This document shows, one piece after another, positions 22,062-32,944 of a stretch of DNA of 64,000 nucleotides. Under the pieces are notes generated by a model, which was not told the origin of the DNA, did not search any database, and was given only the letters and a program-made list of their open reading frames with translations. Made by a program: the position numbers and the translations under genes. Numbering within the stretch: the stretch's first letter is position 1; each line of letters opens with the position of its first letter. Source of the stretch: Periconia sp. R9002 (taxonomy: Eukaryota > Ascomycota > Dothideomycetes > Pleosporales > Periconiaceae). Location of the stretch: contig JAMAHW010000072.1 in the NCBI GenBank assembly GCA_023627715.1, positions 155,851 through 219,850 of the forward strand. Direction: 5' to 3'.

Positions 22062-24499
22062 ATGGACCCTTTGTCTATAACCGCAAGCATAGTTACGTTG
22101 ATAACAACAACCGAAGCAGCTGGGAGAGGACTTCATCGCTTGTGGGCCTTGCAAAATGCCCCGGCGCATCTTGAGTCCATTAAGAATGAGGTAAAAAACT
22201 CATCATACGGGAATTAGCACTGATGCTGATTTAAACGATAAGATCACGGACTTCCGCGCTCTGCTGCATTTTGTCAGAGATGCCCCAGTTGACATTCAAA
22301 GAGAAAGGCCCTCTGCTAATCTCGACCATGTACAATCCGCTGTTGAACGGGGTACGAATGCGGTCCGGAGGTTAGATGAGCTAGTAACCACCAAGCTCAG
22401 CCGTAGAGCAAGCGTTGCCGTATAGCAAGCGTTGCCAATCCTAACAGTGAAATCAACGTTCGACATAGAGGTTTTTTCAAAGTCGAAAGACTCCAAAAAG
22501 TTGCTGCAGAACTGAGGGATGCGAAAATGACGCTGAGCGCAGCGCTCACTGCGTTAAACTATATACAGCTGTCAGACTCCACCCCAATCCCTTTGATCAC
22601 GGCGAGTAGAGACTGACGAATGTAGGCAAAGTAACGTTCCACGGATCGACTTAGCTATTGAGTCTATTGCAGTTGTTTCTCCTTCTGGAATGGTGTCTAA
22701 TATTTCCGAAGCTGGCAATGGCCAGCCCGCGATGGATCATTCCATTAGCCAGTCCATAGAGGAACTTGTTGTACGATCTTCAGAGAACGATGTGGACGGT
22801 GGATCACTCTCATCTCGAACTTCGATTCGAATAACTACTACACCAACTGCTGTCCATTGCGATCCATTTTGCCCTTGTAGGTGCCATTTCCGGTTGAGGG
22901 GAAACAGCCCTCGCTGGCTGCAAAACCTCTTCGGCATTCTCTTCTACCAGTTTACGGGCACGCCCTCCCTTAATCGCCGCCCATGCAATTTTACTGACTG
23001 CTTGGCTCACGGTGGCTCCGTGAAGTTCGAATATTGGTTTCCAACTTGGCTGATGCCTTTAGTCCTGCGGGCGACTGGGACCTGGAATCATCTGGACGGT
23101 ATACGGGGGATATGGAGTCTCCAAGTTACTGAAAACATTCCCCGGTCTGAGTATGGAATTTTCAATGTGCTGCAACAGGCCAAGGAGCCCCGGCAATTGG
23201 AGATGTTTCTGGATATATCGAAACTGTCCGCGCGGGCAAATTGTAACCAGATATCGCTCTTAGATGTAAGCATTCATAAGTAATTGTGAATCTCGCGTTT
23301 TCTCACCGTCACTAAATCAATCACGCAGCTTGCAATACAGTATGAAAGGATGGACATGTGTAAAATGCTATTGCACAGAGGCGCCGACTTGTTCTATCGT
23401 AGGCACGACCAAAGGTATTCTGAACCCCGCATATCAATACCTGAACTGCATTCATACTAACGCACTTAGGTGTACTGCAGAATATGCTTGGTGGATGGTA
23501 CTGGGATCACCTGAAGGCAAAAGCCCGCTTCAAGGTCTGAAGCCCGCCCTAGAAGAATCCGAAACATTGGAACTTATGGATTTCAACATTATTCACAGAA
23601 TAGTGACTGGATTGATTGACTTGGACCTGGAGCAGATGTTGAATCTTTATCCGGAACTTGCCGATAAGCCTGATTCATTCGGTCAAACGCCTTTGTTCTG
23701 GGCAGTTGCACGGGACGACATTCCTGCAACACTGCTCTTGATAAATCGAGGCGCAAAAGTTTGTTCTCGAAACCATCTTGGTGCTACGCCTTTGCATTGG
23801 GTCAGAAATAAGAAAAACACCCAATGCGCGAAAGCACTTATTGATGCAGGTGCAGATGTGAATGCATTGAATTCATTCCATTTGGGCCGGCGCACTCCTC
23901 TGTATTTTGCGTTCCACCTCGGGAGTTTGGACCTAGTGGAACTGTTGTTAAGCTCTGGTGCGGATCCAGATCTTGGTGACGGCCCTGCAATCATAGCCGC
24001 GGCCATCCATGGTCGGGTTGACATGTTGGAAGCACTCTACAACCACGGCGCAGATATTGAAAAATGTAGCCCAGATGGCTACTCGGCAGTCATGTTCGCA
24101 GCAAATTACAATCGAACCGAGTGCGTGCGATTCCTCGTATCGAAAAATGCTCGACTCAATCTACTGGGCAACGATGGCGATTCGATTCTAGACCTAGTCG
24201 CATGTTACGCGAACACTTCAATTATGAAGATCCTCACTGATGCTAGAATCTGTGGCTTGCCAATGGATCCATCTCATGTTGAACGCTATTGGGAGAAGCT
24301 GAAGAACCACCGGAATGTTCGATACAGTGGAGAAAGAGAAGACATTCACGTTGAGCAAATAGCTTTTCAAACACTCCTTGACAGTATCCGGTCAATCGAT
24401 ATCGATCACGACACGACATCGAGTGTTGATCGCGAAGCTTTAGACGATGAAATAATCATGGATGCGCTCCATGAGCAGTCGGATCTGTGTCACCTTTAG
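22062..24499 (+). pseudogene. ankyrin-repeat protein with fungal HeLo-like N-terminal domain, frameshifted by a 17-bp duplication
   Basis: Exons fit at 22062-22190, 22243-22570, 22626-23265, 23329-23414 and 23470-24499, with introns of 52, 55, 63 and 55 bases. The N-terminus MDPLSITASIVTLITTT is the standard start of fungal NLR/ankyrin-type proteins with a HeLo-like regulatory domain. A middle region has a cysteine-rich CDPFCPCRCHF segment and a RWLQNLFGILFY segment. Exon 5 holds about six ankyrin repeats. Inside exon 2, GCAAGCGTTGCC occurs twice (22408-22419 and 22425-22436), a 17-bp tandem period. It shifts the frame into TAG at 22423. Removing one unit would keep all later exons in frame at about 731 residues. 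As read, the product would stop after about 103 residues. Confidence 0.68.
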
Positions 24500-26315
24500 G
24501 CATAACGCGAATTTGGCGGGTTTTTTGTTCAACTTCAAAAAGATAGCATGTTGGTCTTGGTTTTCGACATAGATTGATAGAGATGACTTTCTTTTCATCT
24601 CAAATGTTCACTATTTAGTTCAGGTTAAGGGACTTGGCGAAACTATGTCGGGAAAAAAAAATCCACGATATTTTGAAGAGAATCAAATTTTTTACATACA
24701 TGATAAATTCATTATGAAAAACAAATACAAAAGTTGGTTCTTAAACTACTTGAAGTGGCAGTAAAGAAGCGAGAAGTGCAGCAACTAGCGTGTAACCCTA
24801 CAGTTTACTTTTTTGTAGCAGACAGCGTAGTAGGTGCCTATGCAGTTCTAGATATCGTCCTACCTATGCGCTTAACTACTATACCTGCCCCTAAATATAA
24901 ATTCATTCGAAGTTCTCAACCCAGTCTTGAGGTTCCGATTTTTCAACCACGGGAAGTGACTATTACAGACTACGGCCCGAATTTTAGCTCGTTGCTATTT
25001 GGCTCCAATCCTACTCTACTTTGCTATACGAGGGATAACTTCAAACATCAATTAAGAACACCATCAATCGATACCCACACTGCACGACCAATCCGCATTT
25101 TCGATAACCAATGCGCCATCAGCATAACAGACACGTTGCTCCTCTGATCATAAAAATTCGCTTCCTACGTATACTCTACACCGCCACACGTATGTTTACT
25201 TGCTGACGGACCATGTCCGAGTTCGGCAACGGGAAACACCAAGACGAGTTAGTTCAAAAACATAGGTACTAACTAACGGATACTTACCAGCATGTGCGAG
25301 ATCTGGCAGCCCTGCTTACTTCGCAGATAGTTTCCATAACTGCAGGAACGGCAGACCAACTCTATCCAATCCTTTCTAGTTATCACGCCCTAAAGTATCA
25401 AGTATGTCTGAAGCTATACGACTCGTACGAATACCGCGCCTTGTTCATCTCGGTGAACGCGATTGTCGGATCAGCTGCCTAGGATGGAATTTGCTACCTC
25501 GCCGTCTGAGGAACTTTGCCATCCGAGGGATGTTCACAGCGTGATGTGGAAGAAATTTTACACCGCCCTATCTTATTCAGTTTCAGCCACTACTTCTTAT
25601 CCCTTCTATTATCGAGAACTCTGTCAATTAATTGCACACAAACAGACACAAAGATACGAGAAAATTGTCTAGGAATCATTCAGAAACGAATAAAGAGAGA
25701 AACTTAACTTCTTCTGGGTATCTTTAACCATTTTTGTAACTTGGCTATATCTGATGCCAAGGCTCAGGTAGCCAGCCAGGCTGAGCCAGCTGAGTTTCTA
25801 CGATAACGCCCTATAAGCACTACGCCTCCCCCGGTCTACAAACGTAGTCCCCCACAATTGGTATTCAGTGACTAGCCAATTCAAGTTGGCATGCGTACAT
25901 ATTCAAGACATCAATCATGGTCTCACGCACTGAGACTTCTTGTCTTGTCCTTCTCATAGCACTCAGGTAACCCCAATCCTCGGTTCGCACTCTCAGGAAT
26001 CATCTTATGTAAATCCAAAGAGCAAGGATACACCACAGAGCGAGAAAAGAAGGCAATTGGGGGGATAAGCTAGTTCGCAGGCATCACCAGGTTTTATGGA
26101 GAAACCCGAATCAGTGTCAGCATGTGCGAGGGTTTCGGATCGGACAGGGTGGTGGGCCACATGGTTTCTACGAGAAAGAGTATGCTTCATTGCAGTAGTC
26201 CTCCCGTATCGACAAGGAGAAAAAATCAATGCAAGGAGTATTACTATAAAAAGGGTAGTCTCCTCCCTCGTAACCGTCCACGCAATTTTCGACCAAAAAA
26301 ACCCCATCATCCAAA
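24500..26315. other. long AT-rich spacer, no supported gene
   Basis: About 1.8 kb. A 137-codon frame at 24734-25147 lacks an ATG at its start and matches no family I know. The base composition and many TA steps look like an eroded, possibly RIP-affected, sequence. The right end is the OMT promoter. Confidence 0.45.
26245..26252 (+). promoter_or_regulatory. TATA-like box upstream of O-methyltransferase
   Basis: TATAAAAA begins 71 bases before the ATG at 26316, a plausible core promoter distance for a regulated fungal gene. Confidence 0.4.
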
Positions 26316-27506
26316 ATGAACGCAGACTCCATCCGCGCCCTCGCAAACAACCTCCCCTCCACCCCCTCGGAGCGTCTAGAAATCTATAAAGCTGCAAAAG
26401 AACTCCTCGCCCGCTCCGAACCACCGCGAGAAACTTGCTTCCGCCTCTTCGCCTCCCACCACGTCGCCGCAGCAGGCATCACCGCCGTCGACCTAGGCCT
26501 CTTCCACATCCTCGGCAAAACCCCAGAAAAAACGCACACATGCCAGGACCTCTCCACCGCCACTGGCGCCGACGCGATCCTAATCCTGCGTCTGCTTAGA
26601 ACCCTCGCGGCGTTCGGCTTCGTAGCGCACGTCGGTCTCGAGACCTTCCAGGCAACTGACAACACCGTGTCGTTGACATCCAAGTTCGCGGAGGAGTGTG
26701 GAAGGATTCAGACGCAGTTTCATGGTCCCATGATGCTCGCGCTGCCCGAGTACCTGAAGAAGATCGGCTACAAGAACCCGTCGGATCCATCGCACACGCC
26801 GTATCACATCTCGTACGGGACGGATCTGGAGCCCATGGCGTGGTTCAATGAGAATCCGGAGTGGTTTGCTAAAGTCATGGCGTTCTTCGCTGTGCAGCGC
26901 GACTTGCAGACGCCGTGGATGTCGCAGCCGCGGTTTTTAGACGGGTTTGATGTGAAGCTGTCTGAGGAGGATGTGCAGCGTGGGCGGGCGCTGTTCGTCG
27001 ATGTCGCGGGCGCCGTGGGGCATCAGTGTGTTGCGTTCCGTGAGCACCGCCCTGATCTCAAGGGCGCCGTGATTCTGCAGGATCTGCCGTTCGCGGTTGA
27101 GATGGCGAGACAGAATCCGCGGTTCGCGGAACTGGATATCACGGCCCAGGCGTACGATTTTTTGACGCCGCAGACGCCCGAGGCGCAGGGCGCGAAGATC
27201 TTTTACATGCGAAACGCGTTGCATGACTGGGGGGATGAGAAGAATCTTGTTATTCTTAAGAACATTGCGGATGCGATGGTGGAGGATTCGGTGCTGATTG
27301 TTGATGAGGCGGTGGTGCCGGATAAAGATGTCGCGATGCCTGTTGCGGCGTATGATATGGATATGATGGCGTTCTTGAGTGCGCAGGAACGGTCCGAGGG
27401 GCTGTGGAGGGATCTTTTGGAACGGAAGGCTGGGTTGAGGATACGTGATATTCGTGTGTATGATGAGGGGTCGTCGGAGTGCTTGATCTTTGTGACGAAG
27501 TCTTAA
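26316..27506 (+). CDS. SAM-dependent O-methyltransferase (fungal COMT-like, secondary-metabolism type)
   Basis: Single exon, 396 residues. The N-terminal winged-helix dimerisation domain (to about residue 125) is followed by a Rossmann methyltransferase domain. The SAM-binding motif is FVDVAGAVGHQ (227-237). Plant and fungal COMT-like enzymes usually have VDVGGGxGH, so two glycines are replaced by alanine. The catalytic base is present in ALHDWGDEKN (His303), and MDMMAFLSAQERSEGLWRDLL fits the C-terminal helix block. Such enzymes methylate phenolic hydroxyls, often in polyketide pathways, but no synthase gene is adjacent. The coding region is GC-rich compared with its AT-rich flanks. Confidence 0.82.
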   Translation: MNADSIRALANNLPSTPSERLEIYKAAKELLARSEPPRETCFRLFASHHVAAAGITAVDLGLFHILGKTPEKTHTCQDLSTATGADAILILRLLRTLAAFGFVAHVGLETFQATDNTVSLTSKFAEECGRIQTQFHGPMMLALPEYLKKIGYKNPSDPSHTPYHISYGTDLEPMAWFNENPEWFAKVMAFFAVQRDLQTPWMSQPRFLDGFDVKLSEEDVQRGRALFVDVAGAVGHQCVAFREHRPDLKGAVILQDLPFAVEMARQNPRFAELDITAQAYDFLTPQTPEAQGAKIFYMRNALHDWGDEKNLVILKNIADAMVEDSVLIVDEAVVPDKDVAMPVAAYDMDMMAFLSAQERSEGLWRDLLERKAGLRIRDIRVYDEGSSECLIFVTKS

Positions 27507-28280
27507 GGGTAGGGAGGATTATACTAGAGCTAGAACTTATCAATCTATTACGCTGTTAGTCAAACGAACACGACCATAAACATAGATATTCACATATACG
27601 TTTCTTCTACCTCCTCCTTCCCATCCCCCCTAGTCCCTTAGATTCATGTTATGCGATATCCGTGTGCAAGAGGAAGGGGCAGTCACATACTTTTGCTCTC
27701 TGTAAAAAAAGGCTTGAGCGGGAGGTAATATGATTTATGATAAGACGGGGACGCTAGTGTATACTGTGGTCTCGTAGTGTTGGGGTGGGGACATCAGCAG
27801 ACCACTGCGGAAGCATGACATAAAAAAACCGATCATGTGAACTTGGAAATGTTTGTGTTTTTTTGCTACCGCAAATAGCGGCTTTCAACTTTTTTTTCGT
27901 TCGATTGTACATACAAACTTCTAACAGTAAATTCGGTACAATTGAGTCTAGAGGGGCTATTCAAGACTGGAGATGGTTCTCGTTCGGGTGGACTCCCAAA
28001 GGTCGTTACCAGGATGTAGTTATTATCCTGGGGATTTTTTGGCTCACTAAACTCCAACCATTAATGGAAGGACTGTTGGCTAAGGAGAACATTTTGCCAT
28101 TTGGATATAATCTCTTCAAGTCATAGCAACTTCATAAGTGCCTGTTTTGATCAGCCGGATTGCTCCATTCGTCACGCGATGATTGAATTCTACGCTAGTG
28201 GTTTGATTCGAAGCACTGGATTCATATAAGAGCTCGTGGAAATCACAAATTCTGACACTTGTGCTAAAGTTGTACCCACC
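27507..28280. other. intergenic, no supported gene
   Basis: 3' region of the OMT gene and upstream region of the next gene. Contains A-runs (27703, 27824) and a short unsupported frame at 27863-28126. Confidence 0.5.
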
Positions 28281-29503
28281 ATGAGTAATCTGAATGATCT
28301 ACCACCCCTTGTGGCAATCGCCGCTCCCGAAGAAGAGTGCATTTCACTCAGTGTGACAGAGTTCGGAGAGGGAGAAGTGATTTATGCCAATACACCGGAC
28401 TTGTCGGAGCGTTTATGTTCGAGCCACAGTGACGAAGCAAAAATTCTTGTCAGTAAATTTCCGCTGGCGCCTCTGGTCCCTCTCGATTCTGTCTCCGAAA
28501 AGAATGTTGAAAACGCATTGGGGGCCACAGAGAGCATTGTGAATAGAGTCAACGGGAGAATTAACCTTATAGGAATAGGCTGTATGTCGGTCGGCGGGAA
28601 AACTTTGAATATATGGGCAACTCTTACTGGAAATAGATCGAGAAACGCTCTTCCAACTGTCCGGTTTTTGACCACTGGGGATGGAGCAACTAAAAAGATA
28701 GACTGGAAATATGTTGTGAGTTGTCCGAGGAAGGTTGAACAATTTGCTTTCTTAAAGAACGGGCCTGATTTATGGGTATTGATCAAACACCATTTCTTTC
28801 AAAATGGGGTGATCGTCCCGCATGATTTGAAAGTTGGCCAACGTGGATACTCAGACAAACTCTTGAAATGCGCCCTGGATTACGAAAAATACAAGCAACA
28901 CAATGTTTTGATGGACTGCAAATTGCTCGGCGATCTTATGAACTGCAAGTAAGCCACCCACGTCAGCCGCAGCCGCATCAGCTGCATCAGCCGCATCCGG
29001 TAAATCAGCTCAATCAACAACCTCACCGTACTCCAAGACCTCAATCTGTTCAGCCATATTCCTTTACTCAACAACTGCCAATGTTTCAGCAACATCCATT
29101 CCCACCACATAACCAATATCCGCAACAGAACCAGCTCCCGCGACAGAACCAGCTCCCGCAACAGAACCAGTTCCCGCAACAGAACCAGTTCCCGCAGCAA
29201 TACCAGTTCCCGCAGCAATACCAGCATTCGCTGCAAGACCCCTTCCCACAGCCATACCATTTCCCACAGCAAACTTATTGGCCTCAACCTGCTATTCCAA
29301 TTCAGACCAATTATGCACCTCAGGTCGGCTGGGGACCCCCAATTACTGATTCCAACCAATTCAATCACCTTTACCAGGCGAATCCACAACATCGAGTTGA
29401 TCAGTTACCTCAAACTAATATCCCGCCAAATCCAAACCCTCCACCTCGGCCGAATCCGCAATACCAAGCCCCTTCATCGCCTCAATTCAACCATCAGCGT
29501 TAG
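28281..29503 (+). CDS. unknown protein with Q/P-rich hexapeptide repeats
   Basis: The first in-frame ATG is 28281. The frame is open to TAA at 28950, giving 223 residues with no family I recognise. A second frame, open from 28826, continues to 29503 and is extremely rich in Gln, Pro, Asn and Phe. A GTGAGT donor at 28716 and an acceptor ending at 28966 join both parts in phase 0 (exons 28281-28715 and 28967-29503, about 323 residues). However, that 251-base intron is much longer than its neighbours, and its sequence also looks coding. So there are three options: a spliced repeat protein, a retained-intron short form, or a frameshifted gene. I cannot choose between them. Low-complexity Q/P tails like this may mediate assembly or wall association. 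Confidence 0.45.
29126..29233. repeat. 18-bp tandem repeat, about six units
   Basis: Units of the type CAGAACCAGTTCCCGCAA follow each other with small changes and encode QNQFPQ/QNQLPQ/QYQFPQ hexapeptides. The period is kept exactly, so the reading frame is never disturbed, which argues for coding use. Confidence 0.85.
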
Positions 29504-30457
29504 ATGATATACAGTAGTCACTCAATCAATAGGAGAAAGGAATGCTTTTGATCTGCAACTAAAACAGGCATTTTGAACTGATCATTCTTACTGAGTCATT
29601 CATGGTTATCAAGTGAATTGACTTGACAAAGCATGGGCCGGAGGTCCGTAATAACCACAGTACTGATGATGTTGCAATTTGAGGGCATGGAAAGATGCAC
29701 GGGGAGTGTCAATGTACTTCTCTGACATGGGATGAGGTACGATACACTTCGCAATCAAACGGAAGATGGCGAATGATATTTTGGAATGTACAGTACTGTC
29801 AAATTCGAGTTTTGCTTCATGATATTTTGATTGATGGCTGTAATCGGCCAACTTGGGAGTGAAGCCTTGGTGGTGGGACTATGGTTCGTGCGGTGCCGAG
29901 GACAAGCCGAAAGTGGAGCGAGAAACACGCACAGAGCATGGTGTAATCTGCAATGCTACGATAGTTATTGGTGCAGTCAGGTGAACCCTCATCGGCAAAT
30001 TAAACCTTCGAGTTTCCATAGCCCTAGATGATCTGTTCCTATTATAGAGATTTTCGATATATCGGTCAGTGTAACGTTCTTACAGCACTGTGCTGGCGCT
30101 GGGTGAGCCTAGACGCTAATTGAGACTGAAATAAATCGGCGAATAAAAGTAGGCTGCTATCCATCCTTGCTAGTATCCTATATTGAACTATATCTCCACA
30201 TAGTTTACTAAGCCTAACCCGAAAAGACGCATTGTAAATGCTACCGTTTCAAGGGGGGCCAGGGATAATTGCTTTTATTCGCCTGCCACGATTCAGCCCT
30301 TACAGTTGCACAGTAAGGCTGAAGCATATTTAAAAACAATTCCTCGAAGAAACATGAACATTTTTCATTCACACCATTGTCTTTCGTTACCTTACAGCTT
30401 CTCCTATTCTACATTTTTTTTTCTTTTTCCTAATATTCCCCATCCACCATCCTGAGA
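29504..30457. other. intergenic, peroxidase upstream region
   Basis: AT-rich. A CATATTTAAAAAC stretch near 30325 could be a TATA element about 130 bases before the peroxidase ATG. The 60 bases before 30458 are pyrimidine-rich (CT and T runs), as is common in fungal leaders. Confidence 0.45.
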
Positions 30458-32101
30458 ATGAAGCACTTCTCAATTTTGGCTCGGGCATCCCTGCTTGCCG
30501 GTTTATCCGGCGCCGAATACGTGTGGCCAGACAAAAATGACCAGATAGAAGACGTCTACATGCTTCAGGGAGGGTTCAACAAGATTGCATTTATAGATGG
30601 TATTCTATCTTGCGGATTTGGCCAAAGCGAACCGGGACGACAGAACACAGCCGAATGGATCCGAACCGCATATCACGACATGGCAACGGCAGACGTCGAC
30701 GCCGGTACGGGAGGCCTCGATGCATCGATAATGTTTGAAACGGAAAGGGGAGAGAACAAGGGCAGTGCTTTCAACAACACATTATCGCATTTCCTCAACT
30801 TCTATACCTCAAGATCGTCGGCGGCAGATCTAGTGGCCTTGGGGGTGGTGGGTTCGATGGCTGTTTGCAAAGGTTATGAGATACCCTTCAGAGCTGGTCG
30901 CATAGATGCAACCGAAGCGGGCCCCGCTGGCGTGCCTGAGCCACAGCAAGACCTTGCGACGCACACGGCAAAGTTTGCGAAGCAAGGCTTTAACCAAAAG
31001 GAAATGATTGAATTGGTTGCTTGCGGGCATTCTCTTGGTGGCGTACATGGAGCCAATTTCCCTGAAATCACGCACGACAATTCCACTGGTCAAGTTTCGC
31101 ATTTTGAGTACGGCGATTCACATGAGAAATTCGATAACGAGGTGGTTCTTGAATACCTGGCTAGCAATACCTCCAACCTTCTGGTCGCAGGTTCAAATGA
31201 CACCATGAACTCTGACAAACGGATATTCGGCTCAGATAACAACGAAACAATGGAAGCACTCGCGGACAACACACATTTCCAGCAACGATGCCAGGATGTT
31301 ATGGGTCGAATGATTGATACAGTGCCGAAGGAAGTCGTCCTGAGTGAACCCATCAAACCCATCGACATCAAGCCATACATCAATCTGTTGGCGTTGAACA
31401 AGAATGGAACCATGGACTTTTCCGGCTACGTCCGTGTGCATTACGGCGGTGATTCCGGTCGCTCGAGCGCGGATGATCTCTCAGCATACCTGTCTTATAA
31501 AGACCGATCTGGCAATCTCGTCAATGAAACGATTTCAACCACGCGCCCAACATGGGAAAATGGCATAGGTAGTGGATTCCATGGAGTGAATTTTGTCTTC
31601 TTCGAGTGGGACACTCAACTCGATCCAGCTATCGGCATAAGCGGTTTCGATATCCATGTCACAACGAAATCCACCGGCAAAACAGAGCTTCACGACAACG
31701 GTGGTAATGGTTACCCGGTTCAAGACACCGTGCTTTTCCAGATGAAACAAAGCTGCAGCAGCTTCGATCGCAAAGAAGGAGGAGGCTACGAGGGCCACCT
31801 TACCATCGTTGCCGCCGTACGAACCGAGGTGGTGTCTGGGAGACAACTTAACATGCAATTTGCGAAGAAGGTACCGCGAACGGGTGTCTTGGTCCCTCGA
31901 ATTGAGACACAGACTCAACCTCTCCAAGCTATGGAGAAGACCTTGTCGGGATATAGCTTGTTTGAGGTGAACAAGATGGTGATTAATGAACAGAGCTCGA
32001 ACACAAATTTCGACCTCGTGCTAAGTGGAGGCGACAAGGATGTAATCTTGGAATTCCAGAAAACGAATTCGCTTTCAATCCAGGCCTGTGACGTTCTATA
32101 A
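30458..32101 (+). CDS. secreted haem peroxidase (fungal class II-like)
   Basis: Single exon, 547 residues, ATG at 30458, with a short signal peptide (about 18 residues). The distal haem pocket is EWIRTAYHDMAT (Arg69, His73). The proximal ligand lies in ELVACGHSLGGVHGANFP (His191). GTGGLDASIMFE is the calcium/structural loop typical of plant-type peroxidases. The region after residue 300 is a long beta-rich extension with several potential N-glycosylation sites, making the protein much longer than lignin or manganese peroxidases. This two-part form occurs in fungal peroxidases of unknown substrate. It is probably extracellular and oxidises phenolics or similar donors; the manganese site residues are not evident. 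Confidence 0.82.
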   Translation: MKHFSILARASLLAGLSGAEYVWPDKNDQIEDVYMLQGGFNKIAFIDGILSCGFGQSEPGRQNTAEWIRTAYHDMATADVDAGTGGLDASIMFETERGENKGSAFNNTLSHFLNFYTSRSSAADLVALGVVGSMAVCKGYEIPFRAGRIDATEAGPAGVPEPQQDLATHTAKFAKQGFNQKEMIELVACGHSLGGVHGANFPEITHDNSTGQVSHFEYGDSHEKFDNEVVLEYLASNTSNLLVAGSNDTMNSDKRIFGSDNNETMEALADNTHFQQRCQDVMGRMIDTVPKEVVLSEPIKPIDIKPYINLLALNKNGTMDFSGYVRVHYGGDSGRSSADDLSAYLSYKDRSGNLVNETISTTRPTWENGIGSGFHGVNFVFFEWDTQLDPAIGISGFDIHVTTKSTGKTELHDNGGNGYPVQDTVLFQMKQSCSSFDRKEGGGYEGHLTIVAAVRTEVVSGRQLNMQFAKKVPRTGVLVPRIETQTQPLQAMEKTLSGYSLFEVNKMVINEQSSNTNFDLVLSGGDKDVILEFQKTNSLSIQACDVL

Positions 32102-32944
32102 CCTTTGTATAGTCAGTATAGTTTGTAATTATAATTTTTGAAGTTCATTTGTTATCTTACAAGTAAATCGCGAAAGACATCCATAAAGATAGAATAGGAA
32201 TCAAAAATTCATTATGACTTTGACGACCAAAGTAATCAAAGCAACCGACGTTCCCGCCAATAAGAAACCAGTCTTTCCAAACCAATTGGACAAACCATAC
32301 CTATGTCCTTTGCTTTCGCAGTGGTATCAATAGGTAAAGTATTATCGAAGCGGATCCGGGAGTGTGGGTGGATTGTGACCGTATCATCAGCAGGTACTAC
32401 TTGGATTGGCGGTCTAGTAGAACCTGCTTCTCCGGCGAAATATACAGGTTCTGTCCCTTTGGCATAGATCTTCGGATGCCCAGGCAGCTCACAGTCATGC
32501 TTAAGCGAACCTCCACAGGTGCATGTTGATATTCCACAGGCTTCCACGAGATCCCTGTCTAGTGAAACAATTACAAATGGTTTAGTTAACTAAACCTGCC
32601 TGGATGCTGGTTCAGTATACACCATTGACAATACCTGCAAGAATTCGTTACTAATAACATTGGAAAATGAAAAACAGATGGACGCACTCTACCGACTTGA
32701 AAAAACTGCTTTGCTTTGGACCCTGATCGTACGCGGTAGCCTGTGTGATACAAGTAAGTTTCCCCGCAAGCCCGGCATTGGCCAAGAAAGCGCTTACTGC
32801 AGTCTATTAGCCAACTCTCCACCTTCCTGGGTAGGTATTCAGTAGAATTAAGGAATTGGAGTTGGGAGATATCTCTACTGGTTCTCATTGCAGGTCGTGA
32901 AGGGAGTGGGACCCTCTTCTCATGTGAAGCTTCGCAATCATTTA
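32102..32944. other. spacer with possible eroded coding sequence
   Basis: Between the peroxidase and kinase genes. Apart from the weak cysteine-rich frames at 32236-32547 and 32586-32981 on the minus strand, nothing is recognised. Confidence 0.4.
32236..32547 (-). CDS. unresolved cysteine-rich frame, possible 3' exon of an unknown gene
   Basis: 103 codons without an ATG start, containing CGISTCTCGG and HDCELPGHPKIYAKG, which look protein-like. Upstream, a second frame has CRACGETYLYHTGY and CRYCQWC, suggestive of zinc ligands. A CACTAG acceptor at about 32557 could link them, but I found no junction that keeps both frames. It is either a real spliced gene that I failed to resolve or a remnant. 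Confidence 0.25.
   Translation of the reverse strand: MEACGISTCTCGGSLKHDCELPGHPKIYAKGTEPVYFAGEAGSTRPPIQVVPADDTVTIHPHSRIRFDNTLPIDTTAKAKDIGMVCPIGLERLVSYWRERRLL

Noticed and set aside
22420..22447. Treating GTATAG...AACAG as a tiny intron to rescue the ankyrin gene
   Set aside because: 28 bases is below any plausible fungal intron, and the join runs straight into a TGA.
24734..25147. 137-codon frame in the AT-rich spacer
   Set aside because: No ATG start and no protein-family features; probably chance or an eroded sequence.
29064..29392. Minus-strand frames rich in Leu-Arg-Glu or Gly-Thr-Ala repeats
   Set aside because: They are antisense readings of the 18-bp Q/P repeat and have no independent support.
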